From: Streptomyces tirandamycinicus
GTDB lineage: Bacteria > Actinomycetota > Actinomycetes > Streptomycetales > Streptomycetaceae
Direction: 5' to 3'
Assembly (NCBI RefSeq): GCF_003097515.1
Contig: NZ_CP029188.1
Coordinates: forward strand, 7,112,531-7,176,530
DNA: 64,000 nt
Part shown: in pieces, positions 1 to 12,000 of the stretch
Position numbering within the stretch: position 1 is the first letter of the stretch
Layout: each line of letters opens with the position of its first letter
Notes under the pieces: generated by a model
The model's database searches: none
What the model was told of the DNA's origin: nothing
Seen by the model: only the letters and a program-made list of their open reading frames with translations
Translations under genes and position numbers: made by a program

Positions 1-3000
1 GGCGGATTTCCTCACGTCACGACGGCGAAGCGCTTCCTCGGCGAGCTGCCGCGACTCCTCAGTCTCGTCCAGGACGACGAGCTGCCGGGGGTCGTAGCCG
101 AGGTTGACTCCCCCGATCGTGGCCAGGTGAGCGGTGTAGAGCCTCGTGCTGCCGTCTTCGCCCGTCCCCGTGGCCATGACGAACCGCTTGCCCCACAACA
201 GGTCAGCCCACGAACCCTCCCTGATCGCATGGCCCGGCTGGATCTCCTCTGGCGAGACAGCCCGGAATCCCTCGGGGAGGGTGTCCGCCCACGTCGGCCG
301 CGGAAGGGGAGAGCCGTCATCCGCACGCACCGCGATGAAGCGGTCGGCATACCAGTCGGGGTCCGCCCGGAACTCGTGTCCGGCGTCATCGCGCAGGATC
401 GGGTTCCCTGTGGTCTTCACGACCCGGGCGGTAACGGTCTCGCCGTCGTCATTTCGGTAATCGACGTAGTAGCCGACCTTGTAGCGGATGTTGAAGCGCC
501 GCCGGTACTTCTCCAACTCGTACGGGGTGGCGCCGGGGCCAGGCGGCACCTGATCCCCCGTGATGATGTCGGCGGCCGGGGCGGGCACGGCCGGGCTGCC
601 GGTGGGCTCCTCGCTCTGGGGTGCGGCGGCGCTGTCGGCGTTCGGCTGACTCTCCCGCGCTGCTCGGGCCGTGTCTTCGCCAAGCACGGCGTCGAGCTCC
701 TCGTCCGAGGCCACGTCAAGAAGCGGCCGGCCCTGTCCGTTGCGACGCTGAACCTGCGCGGGGCCGATCTCCTGCCGCTTGCCGCCCACGCCCGGCTCGT
801 CGCTGGTGCTGAGCACGCTGAGGACCGGCGGGTCGATCTCGGAGACGACGCCGATGTTCGGGGTGCCGTCTTCCTCCTGGAAGTCGATCTCGTCGCCCGG
901 CTGGAAGTCGCCGAGCTCGAAGTCGCGCCGGTACTCGCCCTTCGGCGGCTGGGTGGGGTCGTCGTCCCTGACGGCGCGGAACACCCAGCCGAGGGAGCCC
1001 GGGTCGAGTACCTCGGTGGCCCGGGTCACCGCGACGTATGCGACGCGCAGCGCCTCGTCGTCCGGGATGGTGTCCCAGTCGATGTTCCCGTCGTCGGTCT
1101 CCTCCGGGCCCGTGAAGTCGTCAGCGATGCGGACTCGCTCGGACTCTAGGCCCTTCGCCTTGTGCGCGGTGGTGACGAGCACGTCGTGCTTCTCGTGCTC
1201 GGGCACCAGGCGGCCGCGGCCCTCCTCGGTCTCGGTCTGCGGGTACACCCTGGCGAGGTGTGCGTCGATACGCTCCTTCGCCTCTTCCAGGGACAGCTTG
1301 TTGTCGACCTGGTAGTTGATCGTCCTTCCGTTCTTGGTGAAGGACTCGGTGCGCTTGCCCGCCTGGTAGTAGAAGCGCTTCGTGTTCGCGTCGTACGTGA
1401 TCCGGCCGACGCCGTTGGTCCTGTGGCTGCGGAACCACTCGCGAAGGCCTGCGGCCTCTGGGTCGTTCCAGTCCATGCGCACCCAGACGCGATCTCCAAC
1501 GAGCTCCGTCTCGGCGGGGCGGGCTCCGGACGACAGGAGAAGGTCGATGTCGTCGCCGTGCTTCTCCAGCAGGGAGAACAGCGAGGCGAGCTGCTGTAGG
1601 TCGGGGTCGGTCTTGACCTCCTCCAGGATGTCGTCGTACGCCATGCCGTTGAAGCGCGCCAGCTCGGCATGGTCAGTGTTCTCGCCGGCGGCGAGGGCGC
1701 GCGCGGCCAGCACGAACTCCTGCAGCGCCTTCACGCCGCCGGACACAGCGACGGTGCGGCCTGCGGCAAGTGACTGCACCGCCGCCAGGGCAACGCCCGC
1801 GTTGGTGCGAGCGATGACCATGGACTCCTCGCCCGGCTGCAACTGGCCGAGGTGGGAATCCTTGCGGTCGTAGCCCCTCAGTCGCATGCGGGTGCCCAGC
1901 AGCCGCAGGAACCGGTTGCCGACGTCGGCGACGGCCGGCCCGAAGCGGAACGACTGGGTGAGGGTGGCGCGGGCGTCCACGGGCAGCCGTGTCAGGGCGT
2001 CGCTCGCGCCGCGGAAGCCGTAGATGGCCTGGTTGGAGTCGCCGACCGCGACGACCTGGACGCCCTGGTCGAGAGCGGCGCGGACAACGCCCTCCATGAC
2101 CGGGTTCACGTCCTGGGCCTCATCCCAGAACAGGGTGTCCGCGTCGAGCTTGTACCCGCCGAGCGCCCACTGCTTGACGATGTAGTCGAAGTCCATCGTC
2201 AGGTCTCGCTCGGGGTCGCCGGCCTCGGGGTCAGTCAGGTTCGCCCACATGCGGTCGGCGAGCGGCTTGACCGCGTTGAACAGGTCCCGTCGCTCTTCCT
2301 CGGTCTTCGCGTTGACGTGCTGCGGGCCCATCTCCGCGTCCGCGGACTTCGCCCACTGCTGGAGCATCCGCTCGGCGACCGTGGCCGCGCCGCCCGGGGA
2401 CAGCTCCCGGCCACCGGCACGCACCGTGTCGTACCAGCGCATCCGGTCGGCGATCTGCTGCGCGTTGAGCTTCTTGAAACCGCCCTTCTTGTTGCTGGGC
2501 AGGCGGTCGTTCAGGCGCCGGTCGGCCACGCGCGCGGCGTACGCGTTCGCCGTGGAGGCGAGCATGTTCTTCGCGTATTCGCCACGGGCCTGCGCCTCGC
2601 GGGCCTCGGCAGCAACGCTCCTGTTGAACGCCAGGTAGACGATCTTCTTGCCCGGCATGCGGTGGCTGAGCATCTTCAGCGTGGACGACTTGCCGGTACC
2701 GGCGAGCGCCATCACCGCCATGTTCAGGCCGCGGCGGGCCGCACCCTGGATGATGATGTCCTGCTCGTCGGTGGGCGGGTACGACTCGTTGGCCGCGGCC
2801 GCCGCGTCGATGCGCTCCCACTCCTCGTCGGAGTAGCCGCCCGGCTTGGCCGCGGGCAGGTCTTCCACCCGCGTGACAAGGTCCTCGACCTCGGCGTTGT
2901 TGAGGCCGTAGCCCTCCAGTCGGTCCCGGACCACCGAGCCGCGGGAACGCTCGACCAGCTTGCCGTTGTCGTCGTACTCAGGCTCGGGCGTCCAGCGGCG

Positions 3001-6000
3001 CCGCTCCTCCTCCTGGAGCTCGAACAGACGCTGCTCCATACGGCGGCGGCGGGCCAGGTCGAGCCGGTCCGTGGAGTCGGCGAACCCGGAGAGCTCCTCC
3101 TCCAGGTCGCCGATCGCGTCGGCCAGCTGCTCGTCATCCATGTCCGTCGCAGAAGGCTGCGGCGTCGGGCGGCCGGCCGGTGAACTCCGCTCCGGCCGGG
3201 AACCCGCCGCCGGCTGCTGCTGCGAGTCTTCGCCCGCGGCGCGCGGGGATGCCTCCCGCGGGCGGTCCGCGGGAGCCTGGCGGCCCGAAGCGGGGGCTTC
3301 GTCTCGAGACCCCGTGCCCTGAGTGGGCGCCGGTGTGGGCGCAGACTCGGCGGGCTGTTCCTCGGTCTCGGGGGCCTTGGTGGTCGGCTCGCTGGTCTCG
3401 GACGTCGTCGTGGTGCCCGTCTCGCCCGGACTGCCGGCGCTCTCGTCGCTCGTCCCTTCCTCGGCGAGCCCGTTCAGTTCGGAGCGCACCTTGGCCGGGT
3501 CAAGGGTGACGGTGCCCTCGCCGGTCTCCGGCCCCCGCGGAGAAGCGGCCTCCCCTTCGCGCTGCTCCGCGGTGGTGCTGTCCGCGGGCTGCGAGCGGGC
3601 GCGCCGAGCCCGCTCGGTGGTGAGCCGGGCGTGCCTGTCGACAGCCGCGTCATCGGCCGTGCCCTGGTTGATGGCCTCCTCGATGCTGCTCAGCTCGCTG
3701 TCGAGTTCACTCTCGGACAGCGACGACGGGCGCGGCCGGCCGTCCTCCCGGACCGCGGCCTGCTGCGGTGCCGGCTGCTGAGCGGTCTCGGCGCGCTTCG
3801 GCTTCTCGGGGGCGGGCTTGAAGGTGCGGGCGCGCTCCTGGTCGGCGAGGGCCTTCAGGACTCGGGTCTCCTCCTCGACTTCCTTCAGCCGCTTCCTCAA
3901 GCCAGGGTCGGCCTTCTCGCCGGCCTCATGGATTCGCTCGCGGAGCTTCTTCGCCTCCTGGTGGTGCATGACCATCTCGGTGAGGGCCTGGACGCGCCGC
4001 TCGGTGGAAGCGACCTGCTCCTCGAAGGGACTCTGCCCCTCCTCCAGGTGCGACTCCGCTTCCCGCTTCGTGACGCGGGCTTGGTCGAGTTCCTTCTGCC
4101 GCTTCTCGATGTCGGCGTCGAGGGACTTGAGCAGGTTCTCCAGGGACTGGATCGCGCCGCGGCCCGACGTGTCGTTGATCTTGCGGGCCGACCAGAGGCC
4201 GCGGGTGTCCGGGGTGGCGGCGTTCGTGTACGACGGGGCGTGGTCCAGGCGCAGCCGGACCATGCGGTTGCCGTCGGCGTCGTACTCGACCTCGGCGAGG
4301 AAGTTCACGCCGCCGATCTCGCCGAGCGGGACGGTGGCGCCGTCGCGGTGCCGGGTGTCCTTGGCGATGTCAGCCATGCGCTGGCCGAGATCCTGCGCGG
4401 CGTCCGCGCGGCTGTCGTAGGAGACGCCGCCGATCGTCGCCTGGAAGTTGTCGCCGCTCACGTCCTGGCGCTGGGCCAGGGCCTCCCGCATCTCGGGCAG
4501 GGCCCGCTCCAGAGACTCGATACGGCCGTCGAGGCGGGCGATGCGGTCGCGGCGCTCCTGCTGCTGCTCGTACCAGTCGGCGTTCTGCCGCTGGAGGTCC
4601 ACCAGCTCGCCCTGCGCGAGGGCACGCTCGGCGATGGCGGGGTTGCCGGAGGCGATGGCCTTGAAGGTGCCCATCGACACCGCGTCGTCGCCGATGTCCT
4701 CCATCTCGCGGGCATTGAAGTCGCGGCGCGCCATCTGGTTGATGAAGACCGCCTTGCGCTCCAGCGTGCCCAGGCGGAACTCATCGAAGGTGCCCTCGGT
4801 GATGTAGTACATGATCCGCACGTCGTCGGGCGTGCCGTCGACCCCGGGGACGTTGAGGTTGCCCTGCCGCTCGACACGGCCGTCGCGCTGCGCCATGTCG
4901 GCGGGCCGCCACGGGAACGACAGGTGGTGCAGGGCAACGGCACGGTCCTGCACGTTGGTGCCGGTGCCCATCTTCTGCGTCGAGCCGATGAGGACGGCGA
5001 TCTTGCCGTTGCGGGCCTCCTCGAACAGCTTGGCCTTGGCCTTGTCGTCCTTCGCCTCGTGGATGAAGCGGACCTTCTCCCGGGGCACACCGGCAGCGAC
5101 CAGCTCGTCCCGCATGGCCTCATAGGCGTCGAACTTGATCTTGCCGGTGGAGCCGGGGGTGCCCTCGTCAAGGAAGACGAGCTGGAGGCTGCCAGGCAGC
5201 TCCTGCGGCGTTGCGTCCTTCGTGGACACCGGGTAGACGGTGTCCTTGTGCTCCTCGTAGATCCTGGCGATCTGCTCGGCGGCGGCCTCCAGCTTGCCGC
5301 CCTCGTGGCCGGAGCCGCCCTGTAGGCGCATGTCGATCGCGGCTCGGGAGGCGAAGCCGATGGCCTTGAGGATGCCGCCCGGCTCCCTGATCCAGTCCTC
5401 GTCCTGCAGCGATTGCACGTACCGGCGCTGCTCTACCGACGAGGGGATGGCGATGACCTCGCCGCGGCGGCCGTTCTCGCCGGCGCGGACCGGCGGAGTG
5501 GGCAGGTTCAGGTCGGCGGCGGTCTGGATGTCGGCGAAGGTGCGGTACCCCAGCAGCAGCTCGGGGACGTTGAAGAACCTCGCGAACCGTGCCTTCTCCC
5601 GGTAGTCGCCGCTTCCGTCGGCGGCCAGCTCCAGGCTGGTGACGACCTCGCCGAACGTCGCCGCCCAGGAGTCGAAGTCGTCAATCCCCGCCTCTTCGAG
5701 GATGTGCGGGGCCAGGTAGCGCATGAGGACGTACGCCTCGGTGACGCTGTTGGCGATCGGCGTGCCGGTGGCCAGCGACGCGACCCGGCCGGAGGCGTTG
5801 TGCTCTCGCAGGTAGCCCAGCGCCATGTGGAGCTGTGTGGCCTGGCTGGAGCCGCTGATGGCGGCGCCGGGCAGGTTCGAGACGGTCCGCAGGTTCTTGT
5901 ACTCGTGCGCCTCGTCCACGAACAGGTAGTCGATGCCCGTGTTCTCGAAGAAGATCCCGCGCTCGTCCTTCAGCGTCTCCAGGCGCTCCTTGAGCTTCTC

Positions 6001-9000
6001 CTCCTGGTTGGCGAGGGTCTGCTCCATCTGCTTGAGCGAGGGGTCGTCGCCGTCCCGGGCCTTGATCTTCTCGATCTGGGAGCGCAGGAGCGCGAGCTCC
6101 TTGTCCATGTACGCCTGCTGGGTCTTGGGCGTCATGGGGATGGAGTTGAAGGCGTCGTGCGTGAGGACGACCACGTCCCAGTCGCCGCCTGCGATCTTCG
6201 CGATGAACTTGCGGCGCTTCTTGTGGTGCAGGTCCTTCCGGGAGATCGCGAGAACCTTCGCGCCCGGGTAGAGCTGGACGGCCTCGCGGGAGAACTGCTC
6301 CAGCATGTGGTTGGGCACCACGATCGCCGGCTTGGACGCCAGGCCGGTGCGGCGCAGCTCCATGGCGCCGCCGACCATCGTGGCGGTCTTGCCGGCGCCC
6401 ACGACGTGGCCGAGGAGGGTGGTGGGCTCTTGCGTGATGCGTCGGATGGCCGCGTTCTGGTGCGGCCGCATCTGCCAGCCGGTCTTCACCCCGGGCAGGG
6501 TCAGCGGCGTCTCGTCGTAGTCGCGGAGGGCGATGGAGTTGAACTTGTCGTTGTAGATGCGGCCCAGGCGCTCAGCGCGCTGCTGGTCGGCCATCACCCA
6601 CTTGTTGAACTCCTTGGCCATCTCCTTGGCCTTGTTGCGGGCCGCAGAGGTCGCCTTCTGGTTGACGTACGTCTTGGTGGAGCCGTCGGGGAGCTTCTGG
6701 CTCTCGGTGATGGTGATGAGCTTCTGGTGCAGCAGCGAGTCGAACAGCTCGTAGGCGTTGCGGCCCTTGACGCCCCACACGGTCCGGGCGATCTCGCCCT
6801 TGTCGCTGCCGTCCACGGCCCACCGGTTGCCGCCGAAGTGGGTCACGCTGGCGTCGGACAGGCCGAGGTGGCGCAGGAAGCCTTCGTAGACGTCGATCGG
6901 CACCCACGGTGCGCCGATCTTCACGCGGATGTCGGCGGCGCGGATGTCGCGGGGCACGACCCGCTCCAGGGCGGCGACGTTGACCGCGTACTTGGGGTCC
7001 TCGGCGGCCGCAGCGCGGGCCTCGGCGAGTTTCTGCCGTACGTTGCCCGACAGGTAGGCCGCTCGGGACTCCAGCCGGCCGGTGGCCGGGTCATCGAAGG
7101 CGAGGTCTGCGAGGGCTTCGCGGGCCGCGTCCTGGTCCATGCCGAGCAGCCGGGCGACGGTCGGCAGCTCCAGGCGGCCGCCGTCCTGCTCCAGCGCGAT
7201 TGCGACGGCGTCTTCGGGGGTGTCAGCGCGGTCGGGGATCTCCCGGGGCTGGAGAACGCGCTCGGTGAGGATGTTCAGCTTGCGGGGGGCCTTGGCGTCC
7301 GCGTCCCACCGGTCGAGGCCGAACACCATGTGCCCGTCCGGGTCCTCTTCGAACAGCGCCAGGGCCGTGGGGAGCTTCCACTCGTCCGGTACCTCCTTGA
7401 GGCCTTCGGCCTTGCGGCGCGCCAGGGCCTCCGGGGGCGAGAACTGGCGGCGCTGGCCCGGCTTGTTCGGGGAGGGGTGCTTGCGTACGTAGGCGTCGTA
7501 GGCGCGGTTCAGAGCCGCGCGTGCCTCGCGCATCTCGTTGGTCTCGCCGGTCTGCCGGGTGGAGGCTTCCAGCTCGATGAGCCGGTTGGAGAGCCCTTTG
7601 AGTTCCAGCAGGCGGCCCAGCTGGGCGCGCTGTCCGGGGTGGACGTCGAGCTCGACCCAGTTGCCGTCCTCGACGGTCATGAACGAGTCGCCCTCGCCGC
7701 GGGCGATCGTGCCGTCGCGGGCGTCGCCGGCCAGGTTCAGTGAGAGGGCGGCGTTCTGCTGGGAGGCGTCGTAGCCCTTCCCGTCGGACTTGGCGTCGGC
7801 CGCGATCCGGCCGAGGGCGGCACGCAGGGACACGAGGGTGTTGCTGTCACCCCTGACGGTGAGGTCGTGGTCGGTGAACTGGCCCCGGCCGACCGCCAGC
7901 TGTCCGAGGATGTTCTTGGGGTTCTGCTGGAAGTAGTCGTTGACCGCGTGCTCGTGGCCGTCGATGTTCGTCTTGCTGGCCGTCAGCCAGGAGTCGTCGC
8001 CCCGGCCGTGCCTGTACTCCGACGGCTCACGGCGTCGGAACAGCAGCAGGTCGGTCACGACGTGGGTGCCGGCTGCTCGCTGGTGTGCGCCCTCGGGCAG
8101 ACGCACCGCGCCCACCAGGTCGGCCATGTCGTACATGGCGCGGCGGGCCGAGTCGTCCTCGGAGTCCATGGTGTACCGGGAGGTGACCAGGGCGACGTAT
8201 CCGCCCGGCCGGACCCGGGCGAGGGACTTGAGGATGAAGTGGTCGTGGATCGAGTGGTGCCGGCCGGGGTTGTCCAGGGGGTCGTGCAGCTTGTACTTGC
8301 CGAACGGCACGTTGCCGACGGCCAGGTCGAAGCTGTCGGGCGGCAGGCGCAGATCCTGGAAGGGCTGGTTGATGATCTGCGCGTCCGGATAGAGCAGCTG
8401 CGAGATCGCGGCCGAGGTCGGGTCGAGCTCGATGCCGACCATCTCGGCGCCGTCGGGGGCGTGCCCGATGAAGTTGCCGGAGCCGGAACCCGGCTCCAGG
8501 ACCCGGCCACGGCGGAATCCGAGGGAACGCAGCGCGTCCCACACCGGCTGGATGAGAGCGGCATCCGTGTAGTGGGCGTTGAGGGTGTTCTTGCGGGCTG
8601 CGGCCCATTCCTTGTCGTCCAGCAGCGCGCGGACCTCGGCGCGCTCCTCCGCGAAGGACTCCCACCGCTTCAGGGCACGGGCGTAAGCCTCGGGGTTCGG
8701 CTGCCCGTCCTCGTCGCGGAACCGCTTGTCTTGCGGGTTGGGCTTGTCGGAGAGGACGACGGGCAGCGCACCCCAGCCCGACCAGCGGGCGAGGATCTGC
8801 TGCTCCTCCTCGGTCGCCGGCCGGTTCTCCGCCTGGATGCGGCGCAGCGTCTGGACGGCGGCGACGTTCGCCTTCGCCTTCCCCCGCTCGCCGGACGGTG
8901 CGAGGTCCTCCTGAGATCCCGGCCGGAACCGGGGGGCGTCTACGTCTGCGGCAGCGTCTCGCCCAGCTCCAGGTGCTCCGTCCCGGGCTCCTTCGGCAGG

Positions 9001-12000
9001 AACACTTCCTCGTTCAGCACGATCTCCGTCGCCTGATTGCGCGCCTGCATCCGCGACGCCATCACGTCCTGCGTCGTCTCCTGCGGCAGATCGCGAAGCA
9101 GCTGCTCGGCGAGATCGCCGATTCGGACGAGCACCCGGTTCCCGAGCGTCTCGAAGAACGCCGTCTGCTCCGCCTCGCTGCCCAGGGACTTCAGGGCTGC
9201 CGGACGGTACGTCTCCCAGTGCCTCCGGGCCTGCCTGCCGTACTTGTTCACTGCGATCTGCTCCTGTGTCGGCCGGCTGCTGGCTCGGCTGGTCGCGGGT
9301 GGGCTTGTCATCAGGCTTGCGCTCTGCGAGGCGCGCTTCGGCGCCCATGAGATTGTTGCGGGCCTCGGCGAGCTCGTTGAGCCAGTACCGCTTGGAACTC
9401 TCGTCCAGGCCGTCCTGGCGGCCGCGGATGGCCTGCTCGACCTCGGCCAGGATCTCACCGAGGTCGGCGGCGCTGTCGGCTTCGCCGTCGCGGACGGCGT
9501 CGATGAGGGCTCGGGCCCGCTCGATCTGGCCGCTGGATGTCTCGTCGTCCTGGAGGGTGCCGCGCTGCGCGAGGATCATTTGGTCGAGGACGATGTCCAG
9601 CTCGGCGGCGGCGATGTTGCGCTGCTGCGACCGCGGCCGGTCCTCGCCGCTGGTGCTGCTGGCGCTGTCCGGGGAGGGCGTGCCCTCCGCTTCGGCACGC
9701 TCCTGGTCTGCGTCGATGGCCTCGCGGATGACGTTGCGCGCGTTGCCGATCCGCTCTCGCAGGTAGTTGCGCTCACTGGCCGGGAGCTTCCGCTGGCGCG
9801 CGGTCTCCCGGTCCAGCTCTTCGAGGGCGGAGTCGAACTGCTTCAGCCGGTGCTGAATCTCGTCGTCGTCGGCGACCTCAGCTGCGGAGAGCATGCGGAC
9901 GAGCGGCCCTCCACGTGGCGCGTCGTCCATGCTCTGGGCGGCGCCGGCCCAGGTGAACGCCTCGTTCATGGCGGCCCGGGCCGCGTCCATCCGGCTCTGC
10001 GGCTTCTCCGTCCTCTCCTCATCGCCGGTGTCGGCGGCGGCTGTCTGGGGCGAGTCCGCAGCGTCCGGCTGGGCAGCCTGCTCGGGGGCCGCGGACGCGG
10101 CCTGACGTTCGGCTTCCTCCTGGTCGCGGCGGCGGTTGTACTGGACGGCGGCGAGGCCGTCGTTCGCGCCGCGCTCGCTGTCGAACCGGCCCGCGAGGTG
10201 CCAGATCGCCTTCCCGGACCGCTGGCCGTCCTTGTCGCGGAACTCGCTGAGCTCGGTGTTCAGCCGGGGGCCGCCCCAGTCGACGGTCCGGCCGTCTTCA
10301 TGGCGCAGGTTGCTGGCCAGGAACAGGGTGAACCGGTCGGCGGTGTCGCGGTCTGCGAATTTTCCGTAGGAGTGGATGCCGCGGGTGCCGAGCCCAGACA
10401 GGGAGCGGCCGGTGCCGGAGGCCCGCACCTCGAAGCGGAACTCGTCGTCGCGGTTGGTGCGCTCGATGATGGCGAACCCGCGGTGGTCGGCCAGGTGGAG
10501 CTTGATGGTGGGGTCGCTGGCGAGCCTCCGCATGACGTCGCGCTGCGATTCGGGGACGTCGTCGCTGCCGCCGCGCTTCCAGAACTCGCGCAGCTCCTCG
10601 TTGTTCTGCGGCCGGCCCCGCTCGTCCCCGAACGTCGATGCGCCGACGTGCCCGACGGCGATGCTCGAGGCGGGGGCGCCGGACTGTTCGGCGATCTGCT
10701 GGGCTGCGCGGGCCTGCGGGGTGTCCAGCTGCTCCGGGGTGGCTGGGGCGGGCTGAGTGCGGGAGGTCGCGCTCTCCCGCTTCTTCGCCGCTCGGTCGGC
10801 AAAGGCCTGCCGGGACTCGCCGGAGAGACGGCGGGCCAGGTCCATGCCCTGAGAGGTGTTGAAGACGTCGAACGCGTTCGGGTCGTCCCAGTCGATCAGC
10901 TTGCCGTCGAGTTCCGCGGTCTCCATCCGGTTGGCGAAGTCCAGCGCTTCGGCCTTGCGCGAGGTGGTGACCATGCGCATGCCGGTGTCGTTGTGGATGA
11001 CGGCCCAGCCGTACGGGCCGTCCGTGGGCTTCTTGGCGGGGAGCTTGCCGATGGTGAAGTGCCCGTTGCGGGAGAGCTGCGGCTTGTCGAGCTGGTCCAT
11101 CAGCTCGGGCATGGCCGCGTTGTGCTTCTGCTGCGCATCCTCGCTCTTGCTGAACGGCCGCAGCTGGCCACCGGCCCAGTGGGCGCGTACGTCGTCCAGG
11201 GTCTTGAAGCGCCGGTTGGGGTCCCGGCGGCGCTGCGGCTTGGCTGCCACAGCCTTCTTGGCGGGCTTGATGGCCTGCGGCTCCCACGCATTGCCGTGGG
11301 TGCGGTTCGCGCGCGGGCGAGGGATGGGCTTGTTGCCGTGGGCCTCGAAGCGGGTGTGTGCCAGCTCAAGGGCGTCGGCCAGCGTGGCGGCGGCCTCGGC
11401 GATGTCGTCCTTCCCGGCTTCCTCAGCGCGCCGGGCAAGATCGTCGGCCGATTCCGCGAGGAACGGCAGGTCGTCGATCTCGGCCGGGTTCACCTGGTCG
11501 TTCGGGTCCGCGTTGACCTGGATCGCGGAGGACAGTTCGCGGCTCAGATCCTCGTATGCGGAGCGGGCGTCATCGTCGTCCCAGTCGTCATCCCACGCCT
11601 GGTCGAGCGGCTGCATGTAGTCGCTGACGAGCTCTTCGGTGGCCGCTTGGGCATGGTCGCTGTCGGTGAACCGCCGGCGGCGCTCGTCACCCTTCGCCTT
11701 GGGCCCAGGGGCGCGGAGCGCGCTTCCCTGGCCGTGACGGTGCCGAGCCCTGCTGCGCCCCAGGCCTCCGGAGATGGGCAGTGCGTCGAACCTGGCCGTC
11801 TGGGGGTTCTCCTCGTCGGCCTGGCCGTCCTGGAAGACACGGCCGCGAGGAAGTACAGGGTCATCGTCCTCGGGCTCGGGCCCTTCGCCGAGGTCTACGC
11901 CCTCGACGTCCTCCCCGATGTCCTCGCCCTCGTCGTCCTTGTCGTGCGGGTCGTCGGGGGTGTCGCCCTGGTCGCCCTCGTCGTCATCGTCAGCGCGGCC

